A stretch of DNA of 64,000 nt from contig JACCLO010000002.1 in assembly GCA_029448655.1 (NCBI GenBank), forward strand, positions 3,038,001-3,102,000, given 5' to 3'. Shown here piece after piece: positions 1-10,929 of this stretch (position 1 is its first letter; each line of letters opens with the position of its first letter). The notes beneath the pieces were generated by a model. The model saw nothing but the letters and a program-made list of their open reading frames with translations. It made no database searches and was not told the origin of the DNA. The position numbers and the translations under genes are program-made. Source of the DNA: Wolfiporia cocos (Eukaryota > Basidiomycota > Agaricomycetes > Polyporales > Phaeolaceae).

Positions 1-538
1 CGAACTCACCAGTGCCGGCGGCAATGATGAGGATAGCGCAATCGGCCTGGGAGGTACCAGTGATCATGTTCTTGATGAAGTCACGGTGACCAGGGGCGTC
101 AATAACCTGAATGGACTTCGTGAGGACGCGCTGGCTCCTGATACAGAGGCTATCGACATACGGTGACCATGAACTTGGGGGTCTCGAACTTCCAGAGGGC
201 GATATCGATGGTGATACCACGCTCACGCTCAGCCTTGAGCTTGTCGAGCACCCAGGCTACACAACGATGGTCAGTCAAGTGATTACACCTGGGCAAGATT
301 AAAGACAACTGACCATACTTGAACGAACCCTTGCCGAGCTCAGCAGCCTCCTTCTCGAACTTCTCGATGGTACGCTTGTCGATACCACCGCACTTGTAGA
401 TCAAGTGACCGGTGGTGGTCGACTTGCCGGAATCGACGTGGCCGATGACTATCGATAGTCAGTATATGCGCCGATATGGTTCGATGGGCGAGGATAAGAC
501 TCACCGACTACGTTAACGTGGGTCTTCTCCTTTCCCAT
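1..538 (-). CDS. TEF1: Translation elongation factor 1-alpha (eEF1A), N-terminal part, cut by window edge
   Basis: GTPase that carries aminoacyl-tRNA to the ribosomal A site in the cytosol. Seen on the minus strand: start [11 protein letters not shown] at 538, then the P-loop GHVDSGKST, the block [20 protein letters not shown], the effector region [15 protein letters not shown], the G3 motif [12 protein letters not shown], and [16 protein letters not shown] at the edge. Three short introns interrupt this part, around 449-504, 256-313 and 105-168, and the reading frame is intact across them. Only roughly the first quarter of a usual 460-residue protein is present. The family call is certain from sequence identity; whether other copies exist elsewhere cannot be seen. 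The leader upstream looks typical of a highly expressed fungal gene (see 548-769 and 780-845). Confidence 0.97.
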
Positions 539-547
539 TTTTGATGT

Positions 548-769
548 CTGGCAACGAAGACGATGTCAGTCCCGAACCCATATTGAACACCGAGGCGATG
601 GGTGGTTGTTTGTCGATCTCCCGTGTACTGAAATCAGGAGATAACAAGGCATTTGTAGTTTTTTTCGCGTCTCGGTCACCCCAGAGCAGCTTACATAGAT
701 CTCTCTCGCACACGAGATGACGACGACGACGATCTCAAGTGTATAGAGTGTTACAGAAGTAAAACTCAC
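548..769 (-). other. Probable intron in the TEF1 5' untranslated leader
   Basis: On the minus strand a good donor (GTGAGT, first base 769) and an acceptor (TTGCCAG, last base 548) bracket about 220 bases just upstream of the TEF1 start codon. A long leader intron is a known trait of eEF1A genes in several eukaryotes; here it is inferred from splice signals only. Confidence 0.55.
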
Positions 770-779
770 TTTGAAGCGT

Positions 780-845
780 AAAGAAGGTGTAAGGAAAACG
801 GGAGGGAGAGCGAGGGAAGATGAGGGTAAGAGGAAACGGAGGAGG
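780..845 (-). promoter_or_regulatory. Pyrimidine-rich leader/core promoter tract of TEF1
   Basis: The minus strand here is almost all C and T, directly before the putative leader intron donor. CT-rich tracts near transcription starts are typical of strongly expressed fungal genes. The same kind of tract precedes polyubiquitin and the Itc1-like gene in this window. Confidence 0.45.
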
Positions 846-1347
846 ATCTGATGTTTTGGCTTATGTAGCCCGCACGGCCTCGAAAAATTTAGCGATCGAT
901 GCGTGATCAGATTGCACAAAACAGCTCCGGCCGGAGCCCGGTGGCGCCGCCCCACGCGGCCGGCCATGCGGCCGGCGCATCCACTTTTGGTCTTCTCTCA
1001 GCCGGCCGCGGATGGTAATCTATCGCACAGGCTAGTCTGCTACATCCTAAGAACAACATGAATACTGAAGTTGAGGGGGCTTTGGGTGCGATGTAGATAC
1101 TAACTTGCATGTCAACAGATAATGTAATGTATGGCACAGCAGGAGTCGGAGTCAATGCAAACAGATATAACTTACACGGAAGCGAGAGGGGAGTCACCCC
1201 GCCAGGTGAAATGCGGAAGCAGCTTCCCAGCTCGCGCTTCGACACAGGGCCATCAGATAACATACCTGCGGGATAACAGTCTCGTCAGCGGATTCACTAG
1301 CGTCTGATTCACACTGCACGCACAAACCACGCGGACCACATCCATGT
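846..1347. other. Intergenic region between the kinase 3' end and TEF1 upstream region
   Basis: About 500 bases that must hold the distal TEF1 promoter and the kinase terminator (both genes are on the minus strand). Open frames here are short and resemble no family I know. I see no further gene. Confidence 0.5.
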
Positions 1348-3471
1348 TCAACTGTCCATCCCCCAACCGTCCCGCCCATTCAGGAATCGGCTTTGCAATA
1401 TCGCCTGGAACGTCGGGCGGGCGTCTACCTCGACCCGCAAGCAAGCCCTCACGAGAGCCGCGGCATCTCCCAACGCGCCTCCGCCGTCAGGTTCTTCCCC
1501 CTCTGATTCCTTCCCATCCCCGCATCGTTCGTCCAGCGCGATAGCAGCATTGGCGAACGGTGATTCAAGACCTTCTTGGGCCTCAGCCGCCGTCGTAAAT
1601 GGACACTCGCCGACAAGCATCACATATGCCACAACCCCGAATGCCCAGACATCCTGCTCCTTTCCGAAGTATCGCTCTCCGCGCAGGATCTCTGGTCCAG
1701 CATAATCGAGACTATTCACGGTGATGAGATCGCCAGAAAGACGATGAGCAGTACACTCACGTGCCGCTGAACGTATCCCACCCGTTCTTCTTGACAAGCC
1801 CAGAACTGCCAAAGTCGATCAACACGCATTTGCCTGCAGGTCCAAGAACGACGTTCTCGTCTTTGATATCTCGATGTACTGAGGAAATTATAGCAATCAA
1901 TATGCTAGAGCAAATATTAACACTCACCAATGCCTTTAGAATGCAGGAAGGCCATGGCATCCGCGATCTGTCCGAGATAGGTTCTGATAGAACTGGGAGG
2001 AAGACCATGAGGATAGCTCTCTACGAGGTCGAACAAATCTGATGGTGGGGATGGCTCTCCGTCCTTGGGTTCTGGCGTGGTGGATGGCAGCACGAGGTAG
2101 TAATAATGATTGTCCTCGAAGAAGTCAAGTAGGGGACAGATGTTGGGGTGTCCGTTCACAACCTTACCCTCTATCCAGCTGTCGTCAGGTCCAGGTTGAT
2201 TCCGTGAGGGGTCCCAAGGCCGCCGCGAGGGCAAAACGTATTGCGTCGAAGAGATCGCAGACATGACATAAATCTCGATAGGGATCGTCCCATACTTCGG
2301 GTGTCTCTTCCAGCAGTCGGCAAGGATGCGCGACTTGATAATCTGCTTGATCACCAAAGGCGGCTGAGATGCAGATGAGTTATCGCGGAAAACAAGCAGG
2401 AAATTGCTATCGCACCCCTAGCGTTCCATCGACATTCATCTCCCGTGCTCGTTTCACCAACCCGTATGCTCCGCGCCCAATCTCCCGCTCAATGACAAAC
2501 TCGGAAATACTACGCTCATTCAGGGCATCGCGCTCGGAATCGGGAGTTGGTGGTCTGGTGCTAGCGGCCACGCTCAGGAAGCTGGCTGCGCTATTCGCAC
2601 GAACCAGCGTCTGCGGGGCTGTCGGCGGAGGCGAAGGCGGTTCGACCGGGACGATTGAGACGCGGCCGGCAATTAGAGACACACGTTGCTGCGATGAGCG
2701 GCGGCGAGGGCGAGCCGGGCCATTAAGTCGCGGAGACGTCGGTGTGCGAGAAAGGGGAGGGCGGTTTGATGAAGGAGACAGAGGGCGTGGCGAGTTGGTG
2801 CCAGATACAAGCCGGGGAGAAGCAGGACGTGAGGAAGCTGGCGAGGGGGACAGTGGACCAGAAACAAAGCTCCCATAAACGGGGGAGGCCGATGTCACAA
2901 TGGGGGCGGTCAAGCTGCTCGAAATCACCGGCGAAGTCCCGGAGTGAGCGATTTTGGAGGCAACATTGGAGTTTACTCGGTGTGGCCGAGGTTTCAATGT
3001 GTTGTCTCTGCTTGGCACAGGAGGCACAGGGATTGGTCGACGAACATTGTGCTCGACTGGGGAGGAAGCCCCATCCTCATCCTGCTGCGCCCAGTCGAAC
3101 CCCCGGCCTATGGAGGTAACACCCCAGCTGTTCCCGACAGAGGCGGTGCGATAAAGTCTTCCAGTCGGTGGCTGGGCGATCCAGTCGTCATCGTCAAAAG
3201 CGTGGTCAATGGTAGCAGTGGCAAGCATGTCGTTAAGAGAGAGAGCAGCGAGAGTCCCCAAGCCGGGGGGAAGAGGGACTTTAGCGGCCGTAAATGCAGG
3301 TGGGGCTGAGCTGGACCGTGCGGAACGGGGTGGCGGCTTAGGGACTGTCCACGTGCGCGGTGGCCCGCCGCGAATTTGCCGACGAGCGGCCACCCAGAGG
3401 TAGTCTTCATCGCCACTCGAGTCCCTCTCCTCGTCGCTGGCGACTGCAGCAGGCACCGAGTACATGGTCAT
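1348..3471 (-). CDS. Serine/threonine protein kinase, CAMK-type with PAS-kinase-like catalytic domain
   Basis: Multi-exon kinase. The first about 320 residues are disordered, rich in Ser, Pro and Arg. The catalytic domain follows: EREIGRGAYGLVKRA (glycine loop), LVIKQI (ATP-binding Lys), VHRDIKDENVV (catalytic loop), LIDFGSSG (DFG), then DYAGPEILRG and GKEQDVWAFGVVAYVML. The stretch from DYAGPEIL to GKEQDVWA is close to PAS kinases (yeast Psk1/2, human PASK), which phosphorylate metabolic enzymes. No PAS sensor domain is visible, so this is a kinase-domain resemblance rather than proven orthology. All key catalytic residues are present. The acidic, Gly-rich insert between PFTTAAEA and the C-terminal lobe is unusual. 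The start MTMYSVPAAV at 3471 is the first ATG of the long open exon; the stop follows GWGMDS. Confidence 0.85.
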
Positions 3472-4267
3472 TGCGGTTCAGCGAGATACCCCGCGATCTG
3501 CTCTTTCTAGCGCCCCAAAGTATTGCCCTTCATGTGATACGGCCCTCTGTCCACGAATGGCTGTAAGGCTGATTCACATTATGCACGCGGTGCCTCGCGG
3601 TGGTCGCACCTGTGCACGGAGGTTCTGCGAGTAAACGTGGTTCTGATATTACGCACTCCATGTCCCGCTGAGTGATGTTTAAGGAGGAGATCATCTAAAC
3701 GTGGTGCAGATACTACTCAGTTAAATTCGGAGGCCGGGTGCTCTAAATTGGGGCTGCGCTCTTGAGTTGTACTAATCAAATAGCAGGCGCGGCACGCATA
3801 TTAAGATTGTGGCAGGACATCAATTGTAAGAGAACCTAGGTGTCTCCGCTCATTGGCCCGGTAACGTCTATGTGCATTGTGCATGCGGTTTCGAGTATCA
3901 AGACTCGAGAGAAGGTGTCCTGCGCGCGACGGTCCCAGTAGTCACGTGATCACGGCGTCGTGCGCCAATCGTAAGAGATGTATCCTCCGTCACCGACCAC
4001 AAAACTTCGTCGCCTCCTCAAGCCCTTCTAAGTCGTGAGTACTGCCGTCATGCTGCTGGAGTTGCTAGCTGGGATCTCTACGAGCCGAATGTCACCAAAT
4101 TTTGCCACGAACGGATTGGAGAGTGGCTGGATGGGTCCGGCCTGCCTCGGATGACTGTGCGCTCCTTGATACATCCCGACATTCTGGTTTGCCGGATTTT
4201 GGGATCTGACGGGCAACACCGCAACACCCGTTTCAAACGAATACTCATCCATTACTAATAGGTCGCC
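3472..4267. promoter_or_regulatory. Divergent promoter region between kinase and eL32
   Basis: About 800 bases separating two outward-facing start codons. It holds the palindrome TCACGTGA (3942-3949), an E-box/Cbf1-type site, and a nearby CCAAT (about 3965). A donor-like GTGAGT near 4034 and TAATAG just before the eL32 start suggest a possible leader intron, but the branch-like TACTAAT lies too near the AG to be convincing. No gene seen. Confidence 0.4.
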
Positions 4268-4869
4268 ATGGTCAAGGTTCCCATTGTGAAGAAGCGCACG
4301 AAGCCTTTCAAGTCAGTCTCCTTGCCTGGTGTATTCGCGATCTACTTATGAGATTTTGTGCTGCAGGCGCCACCAGTCAGACCGCTACAAGAGTGTGAAG
4401 GAGGCATGGAGGAAACCGAAGGGTATTGACAACCGGGTGCGGCGCCGGTTCAAAGGACAGCTTCCCATGCCCAAGGTACGTCTTTCGCCTATTTTCCGCG
4501 TCGCAGCATTATAACATCGCGATAGATTGGTTACGGCAGCAACAAGAAGGTACAACATTACGATCTAACAATGTTGCCTTTAGACCCTGATCAAATCTTT
4601 CTCAGACCCGGCATCTTCTCCCTAACGGACTGAAGAAGTTCCTGGTTTCCAATGTGCGGGAAGTTGACCTGCTGCTTATGCACAACAAAAGCTTTGCCGC
4701 CGAGATCGCGCACAACGTCAGCAGCCGCAACCGCACAGCAATCCTTGAGAGGTGTGCCTCCTCATTTATACTCTCGACGGTGACGTCTGATACATACGGG
4801 CGCAACAGGGCCAAGGCATTGAGTGTCAAGGTTACGAACCCTGCTGCTCGTCTGCGGTCGGAGGAGTAA
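4268..4869 (+). CDS. RPL32: 60S ribosomal protein eL32
   Basis: Structural protein of the large cytosolic ribosomal subunit. Spliced product about 127 residues, the normal family length. It starts [14 protein letters not shown], then [59 protein letters not shown], and ends [11 protein letters not shown]. Four short introns fit GT-AG rules, and one exon encodes only IGYGSNKK. Intron richness near the 5' end is usual for basidiomycete ribosomal protein genes. The start codon sits in a good context (GTCGCCATGG). Confidence 0.96.
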
Positions 4870-5390
4870 TTGGTCATCATTCTCGCATTTATTTCGCTGT
4901 CACTCTGCATTTCTCGCCATGTACTTCTCACACCATGCCGGCAATAAGCAACATGCGACAATGTTTATGGCCAGGATGCATTGGTGGGGGCTTGCTGTGA
5001 ATGCATATGATGCTGGATGCATCTTATACCTTGCACATCGTCGTCAGCTGCGTGAAGCTCATTCTCCTCACGGATTTTGATCTCCTCGGTTTCGTGCGAC
5101 ACGCGTATGACGCTCTACATGCCTCAATCGCGACGTTGCGCGTACAGTCGAAGCCACACACGCGGTCTATAGCCAGATAGCTCAATCATGATACCGATCT
5201 TTGCCCGGCGCACGTGTATTTCGCTCCGCGCGCCGAAGGCCAGAACGCTGCATTTGGGCTACTGAGCAGCCGCCGCTTACATTCGATAACCAACACATCT
5301 GCAGTACCCAACGACGTTGCGCAAACCCCTCATGGCTGTCAGGCATGTATTGACCATTCAATCGGGCCAACCGAAACTCAAAAAGCATCT
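4870..5390. other. Intergenic region, eL32 3' side and unresolved MEMO 5' end
   Basis: About 520 bases. It must hold the eL32 terminator and the promoter plus first codons of the MEMO-family gene. A 50-codon open frame begins at the ATG at 5332 but runs out of frame with MEMO, and none of its splice options restores the frame. The true first exon of MEMO is therefore not identified. Confidence 0.4.
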
Positions 5391-6684
5391 AGGCGAGCGA
5401 CGCACGCAAATTCGTGGTACGTTGGCGATGGTGCGTCATCTGTCCAATCTATTCGATCTCGGAACGAACGACCCGCTCAGCTAACAGGCTGGACGAGGAG
5501 CTGTCCTCGTACCTGGGGGCTGTTCGACCTGACATGGAGGACGAATTCATCCCTCCGATCAGAGGCTGCAAAGCCGTGATTGCGCCGTGAGTCTCCGAAC
5601 CACTACTCTGAGAGCTTTGAGATCACGCCGGATCAGACATGCAGGCTACTCGTACTCTGGTCGCGCCGCTGCGTGGGCCTATAAGAGTATAGACACTACG
5701 GGGATGTACGTCGGGTTAACGCCGTCCTTCGTGCCCAGAGTCATCACATCCTCGCAGCAAGCGTGTTTTCATCCTTGGTCCTTCCCATCACGTCTATCTG
5801 GACGGGTGTGCCTTGTCAAAATGTAGTCAATACGAGACGCCTTTAGGAAATCTCCCTCTTGATCTCAACAGTAAGTAGCCAGCCTTCCTTCTCATGTATG
5901 CGTGCTCAGCCATCTCTCCACTTCTCTTCCAGCAATCAAGGAATTACGTGACACAGGGAAGTTCAGCGATATGGAAATCGAAACCGACGAGGACGAACAC
6001 AGTATTGAGATGCATCTACCGTATGTGAGGAAGGCATTCGAAGGGTGCGTCTACTAGCTACGCCGCTTCATCATTGTCTATAATGAATGTTATGTCAGCT
6101 TGGACATTACCATTGTTCCTATCCTCGTGGGTGCCATCAATAGCGACAAAGAAAGGACGTTTGGTGATTTACTAGCGCCATATCTGGCCAGCGAAGACAC
6201 GTTTTGTGTAATCTCTAGTGACTTCTGTCACTGGTGAGCCTACTTTCTCAAACTAATCCCCGAACGCTGGCTCAATGAGCTCCGCAGGGGAACACGTTTC
6301 CAATATACATTCTACTATCCGAAGCCTCCACCGAGTTCCGCTGCCGCTATTCGTCTGTCGAAGACTGATCCATCGCCACCCTCTCTGGTATCGCACCCCA
6401 TTCACGCTTCCATATCAGCACTAGACCATGAAGCAATGGAAATCACGACCATCCCTCCCTTTACCGCCTTCCAGGCTCATTCTGAATTCACGGACTATCT
6501 CGCGCGCACGAAGAACACGATTTGTGGCAGGCACCCAATTGGTGTCCTGCTTGGAGCTTTGATTATCCTGCAGAGCCAGGGACGTGTGCCGAAGTTGAAA
6601 TGGGTGAGGTATGAGCAAAGTAGCAAATGCTTCACCGTCAAGGACAGCAGTGTTAGCTATGCTAGCGCTTATGTCACGTTCTAA
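5391..6684 (+). CDS. MEMO1: MEMO-family protein (start codon unresolved)
   Basis: Member of the MEMO1/Mho1 family, related to extradiol dioxygenases, linked to redox signalling, copper/iron handling and cell motility in other eukaryotes. Spliced exons read [20 protein letters not shown], then [97 protein letters not shown] and a C-terminal [13 protein letters not shown]. The metal-site-like histidines of the family (HAGY, SHH, EMHLPY, DFCHWG) are all present and every intron keeps frame, so the gene looks functional. No in-frame ATG precedes [10 protein letters not shown] within about 170 bases, so a small upstream exon probably supplies the start; the 5' coordinate is the first confidently coding codon. 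Confidence 0.88.
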
Positions 6685-6793
6685 ATGGTGTGTTTGCTGG
6701 ACATTGCTAGACAGAAGTTCATGCTCTAGGAAGATATGAATATGTACCCTACGTGATCGATGTATCAGGTTGAAGCGCTTCTATCAATGAAAT

Positions 6794-7956
6794 CTATAAA
6801 TTGGATGTTGCCTGTATTTGCGCTGATCCTATCTGGAGACCCACTAGCTCGTCGACATCGTTCTCTGTTCCGAGCTGACCAGAATCTGAGATGACCTACG
6901 AGGCATCAGCACGAAGCAGAGAACTACAAAGAAGATTATACTGACCTTTCCATTTGCGATCTGAATATCTTCAAATCCCCAGTCCCTGGATGCGCCCTCC
7001 TTGAGATGGCTGCCATCTGCAATACGCTTTGGTATCCAATGACCCACGGCTGTCGTTGCATCTGGGGTTGGGTTGAGCTCGGTCAGGGAACAACAGCCCA
7101 CTCTCAGTGAGAGGTTCCTGTCTCCCATGAGCTCCCTCGTCAGGGCGATAATAGTTGCCGCATGGCTGACGAGCAGGATCCGCTTGTGCTTGTGACCGAA
7201 CCTGCGCTCGACCTCCGGGATCAATGCGCCGAGGAAGCCGTTGCAGCGATCATGGCATTGCTCCACATCTTCGCCTTTGCGCGACGGGTACCAAATCGTT
7301 TGCCATGAGTCGTCGATCTCGGGAAAGAACTCTCGGAGGGTCGCTGCAGATGCTGGGCGAGGGTGTAGTCCTGTCCCGGGTACTACTGGAGAATACCACT
7401 CCGACAGGCCTTGGCATAAACAGTATACGATCACTTCCAGGCAGTGGGAGATATGTCGCCATCATACCGTGATCCACGTAAATGGGAACCTGCAAGGCTA
7501 CCGAGGTTGGTTTGGCAGTCTGCAAGCAGCGATCTGTTCAAGACAAATGTGAGAATGGGATAGTCTTTCAACTGCGTTGCCTGACGCACAGTACGGCGAG
7601 GAGAATATCGCCGTAGGTCTCTGTTCCAGAGGTAACGAGAGAAAATAATCGGCCAGCTCCTGCGCCTGGGCCAAGCCAAATGCTGCAAGAGGAGGATCAC
7701 GAGGTAGGCCTACGCAGCAATGGCACTTACTATTAGTCTTTCATGATACGGCAATGGACACACCAGTAACAGACTTCCTGGTATATGGATGAGTCTTAGT
7801 TGGGCTGTGCATTCACCATGGTAAATAGTTCGAGCAAGGGCGTACCACTCGGATGTCACCCAGTTCAGCCGAAATCCTGCAAACAATTCAAGTCGAGATC
7901 CCTCGAATGCCGGGGAATTGCTTACCGTGCCTCGCGATATAGATTGTCTCTATCAT
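6794..7956 (-). CDS. Histidine-phosphatase-superfamily protein, TFIIIC tau55/Tfc7-like
   Basis: Phosphoglycerate-mutase-fold protein of the group that includes the yeast TFIIIC subunit tau55 (RNA polymerase III transcription). Spliced reading starts MIETIYIARHGFRLNWVTSE, then TGLPRDPPLAAFGLAQAQEL, SSPYYRCLQTAKPTSVALQV, LSEWYSPVVPGTGLHPRP, FFPEIDDSWQTIWYPSRKGE, RILLVSHAATIIALTREL, and SRDWGFEDIQIANGK. The final exon ends IQATSNL. Both catalytic histidines (RHG near residue 10 and SHA late in the domain) remain, so enzyme activity is possible. At least five introns, one flanking a tiny exon that encodes about six residues. It could instead be a free-standing metabolic phosphatase; the family is certain, the TFIIIC role inferred. 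Confidence 0.85.
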
Positions 7957-8604
7957 CCTGCGGTCGCCTTCACGAGGGTATCGCACAGAATGTCCTAGTT
8001 GCTAGCAGCGGCTCTCGCCGTGTCCAACTCGATAAGGCCGCACACGCTTAGGGCACGCGGGTCCGTGTCGATCATTCGAACCGACATCGCCGTGTCTGGC
8101 TATCACCGTCTGGCACTGCTAGTGAACACTCGCAAGTTGCGCGAGCGTTTGCGGTCCGTTCGCAACTTGGCAACGACGATTCCGTACACATGTTGGTACA
8201 CTGAGCTTGTTCATGGGCCGAGTCAAATACATACACGAAGCTCAAGCAAACCTCGACCAGAATCGCGCACATACAAAGAACTAGTGATGGTCAACCACGG
8301 AACATAAGGTAACATCATGTCATATACTTCATATACGTTGAGACGATTGTGCCAGCGCACCAGAGCCACCACCAGTGATTAGATGAAGACGGGGACGGAG
8401 AAAGCGGGAGGACACACAACGACAGTCATGAGAAGAGACGCAGATATGCAATGGACGAGATGGCGAAGAGCAATTTGACTGGACCCGAGCCAGCTGTTAG
8501 ATATCAGCGGACTGAAACTGGAGTAGGTGCGTTTTTGACGCTGTCATTGAGTCGGGACGTCTCGACGTTTATGGAAAATCACCGATTCGTTGCGATGATC
8601 GCGA
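7957..8604. other. Intergenic region between the tau55-like gene and the Stm1-like gene
   Basis: About 650 bases lying upstream of the tau55-like start and downstream of the Stm1-like stop, both on the minus strand. No conserved protein is readable in any frame; short open frames look like chance. It presumably carries one promoter and one terminator. Confidence 0.5.
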
Positions 8605-9944
8605 TCAGGACAGGGAGGGGAATGCAGTCTGGTCGTCGACGTCAATGACGGGTGCACTAGCACTGCCGTTGGCACGGCCTCGGTTTCCACCGCGGCCACG
8701 GCCACGGCCGCCCCTATCACCACCACGACCTCCGCGACCACCACGCGAGGGGCGCTCGAAGCGAGCATCAATCTCGAGGTAGACCTTTTCCTCCTTCTTG
8801 GGACGAGACTTCGGAGCAGAGGTCTTGGTCTGTATGGAAATGATGAGAAAGTCCATCTTCGCAAGGATATTAGAGCGCATACTACCTTGCCGACAAAGTA
8901 GGCAGCTTCGTCCTCGTCCTTCTTGTTGACGACAACTGCATCCTTCCAAATGGAGTCGTCACCTTCGTTGGCCTTCCTGACCTCGAGCTTGGGAATGAGC
9001 TCGAGCTCCTGCTGCTTCTTCTGCTTGAGGTACTCATCGAGAGTAAGAGTGTTGTCCTCTTCCTCTACATCGCGAGGCTTCCTGCCCTCGCGCTCACCGG
9101 ACTTGTCGCCCTCGACAGCGGCAGCGGCGGCATCCTCAGCGGGAGCAGGTGCACCCCAAGCATCAGCAGAGGGATCAGTGGCGCCCCAACCGCTCGTGTC
9201 GGCAGGGGGGTTGAAGGCCTCTGCAGCAGCATCGCCAGCAGCGGCGTCTTCGGCCTTGAGCTCGGCGTTGCCCTCGTCGGCACCCCAACCCTGGCTGACC
9301 TTCTTGTCGGTGTCGCTTTAGTAACTGGTCAATCCATGATGAGGTGAAGCAAGGAGGGGTTCGTACACTCTGCCAGTCTGGCTGTGCTTGTCGAAGGGGC
9401 GTCCACGACCGCCCCGACCACGGTCACCGCGTCCGCGTCCGCGGCCACGGCCACGACCTTCGCCTTCGACTGCCAGTGTGATGGATCACGCGAGCGCAAT
9501 TTCCGCAAGTTCAATGAGATTGAGGACACGTGCGAACAATATACTGTTGTACTTACACCTCTTCTTGGGGGCCTCTCCCTCAGCAGCAGGCTCCTCTGCA
9601 GCCTGGTTCTCCCGCGAAGCAGCTGGCTTGCCACCCCTCTGGTAGTACCTCCCGCCCCTGGACGCGGGACCGGAACGACCCCTCTGGGCGCCGCGCGTAG
9701 GGACAGTCGGAGCCGGAGCGGCCTGCTTCGGGGCCGAGGTGGGGGCGGGACTGGCGGCGCGCGAGGCGTTCTCCTCTGTTAACCGCGTAGATTGCGGATA
9801 TCAAAACGATGAAACGTATGCAGATATCATCGTAAGGTAGCAGAGACCATACGGAGCACTAGCTGATCAACAAGGGTGTCCCCGGGCCACCGAAATGAAC
9901 TGACCGTCCAGGAGGGCAAAGGGATTTTTGCTAGCCACCGACAT
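8605..9944 (-). CDS. STM1: Stm1/SERBP1-like ribosome-associated RNA-binding protein
   Basis: Hyaluronan/mRNA-binding family (HABP4/SERBP1/Stm1), which clamps idle 80S ribosomes in the cytosol. The start MSVASKNPFALLDG at 9944 matches the short ribosome-binding N-terminus conserved in fungi. It continues with Ala/Pro-rich and RGG-like stretches, a Trp-Gly-Ala-rich acidic region (DTSGWGATDPSADAWGA), then the HABP4-type core DNTLTLDEYLKQKKQQELEL with SIWKDAVVVNKKDEDEAAYF. Next comes an Arg/Gly tail, with SRGGRGGRGGDRGGRGRG readable, and it ends TAFPSLS. Three or more introns. The Gly/Arg tail is a likely RNA-binding and methylation substrate. Orthology to yeast STM1 is by domain order, so the symbol is provisional. 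Confidence 0.85.
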
Positions 9945-10929
9945 GCTTGACGGGGCCTTTTTTGTGGTCAGTCAGCAGGTGAATTCCCTGTACGGCGAGC
10001 GGACTGTCGAGCAAATTGGCGAGCGCTGGTGAAGGCGGTTTGGAAGGCAGGCAGACTCGGTCCAGACCCCGAACGATCGTCTCGGGTCCTGCCTCAGCCA
10101 CTGTACAGTTTATTCGCCTGCTTATAAGCGCGTCTCCTCCGCGCGAAAGCCAAACGCTTAAACACAGGTGAGTCGTGCGTCCGTGCTGGCGATGTTGACA
10201 AAGTGCTGACGGCCGCTGCAGCCCTCAAAAGCATCTCGACGATGACTCGCCCGCCATTCTTGGACTGGAGTGGGTCGAGGACCTTGAGACCGTCACAAAG
10301 GGCTGGAGATCCAGAATTCCGTCAGGTTGCGAATGATGGGACTTGGGTGCGGTGCGCTCGTGCTTTATTGATGGGGCTCACGTCCCAGCGGTTGGTCCTT
10401 CGTGGCTGCCGTGTGGGTCGCATCGCAATGTCTCGTTGTACATTTATGTATGTTTTTTCTGGTATCACATCTCATGCTGCCGTAATTCGTCCGATGTCGC
10501 TTGCCTCGTCTATCGGGCTCGCATCATTTCCCGTGAGCCAACGTGCCGCAATCAGCTCGTTCGGAATTGAGTCGGGCCACGAGCGATGATAGCACAGCTC
10601 CGTGAGATTGCTGATGGACGGTCGAGTCTGAGTCTCCTGCCCAGCATTGTTGAGCAGTGTCTGTCCGTACTGTCCGGAACGTGTCCCGTCGGTCCCGCGT
10701 CGAGCTCGCAGCTGATGGCGGCGACGGAGGGGGCGAGGCAGCCGTGTGAGAGAGTCGTGTGTCCTCCGCGCTATGATCGTCAGGGCTGCGCTTGTGACCG
10801 CTGGGGTCGTGACCGACGACTGTCCGTTCCGCTTCGCGGGTGCCCCTCGCTAGTGCCCCTTCGACCCCGACCACCTATACCCCCTTCTTGCTCTCCTACC
10901 GTCAACTCCCCGCATCCCGGATTGGCTCT
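9945..10929. promoter_or_regulatory. Divergent promoter region between Stm1-like gene and Spp1/CFP1
   Basis: Nearly 1 kb between outward-facing starts. It includes a TATAA-like motif in GCTTATAAGC (about 10121-10130). Several open frames of 75-130 codons exist, but none resembles a known protein or has consistent splice signals. I see no gene. Confidence 0.45.
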
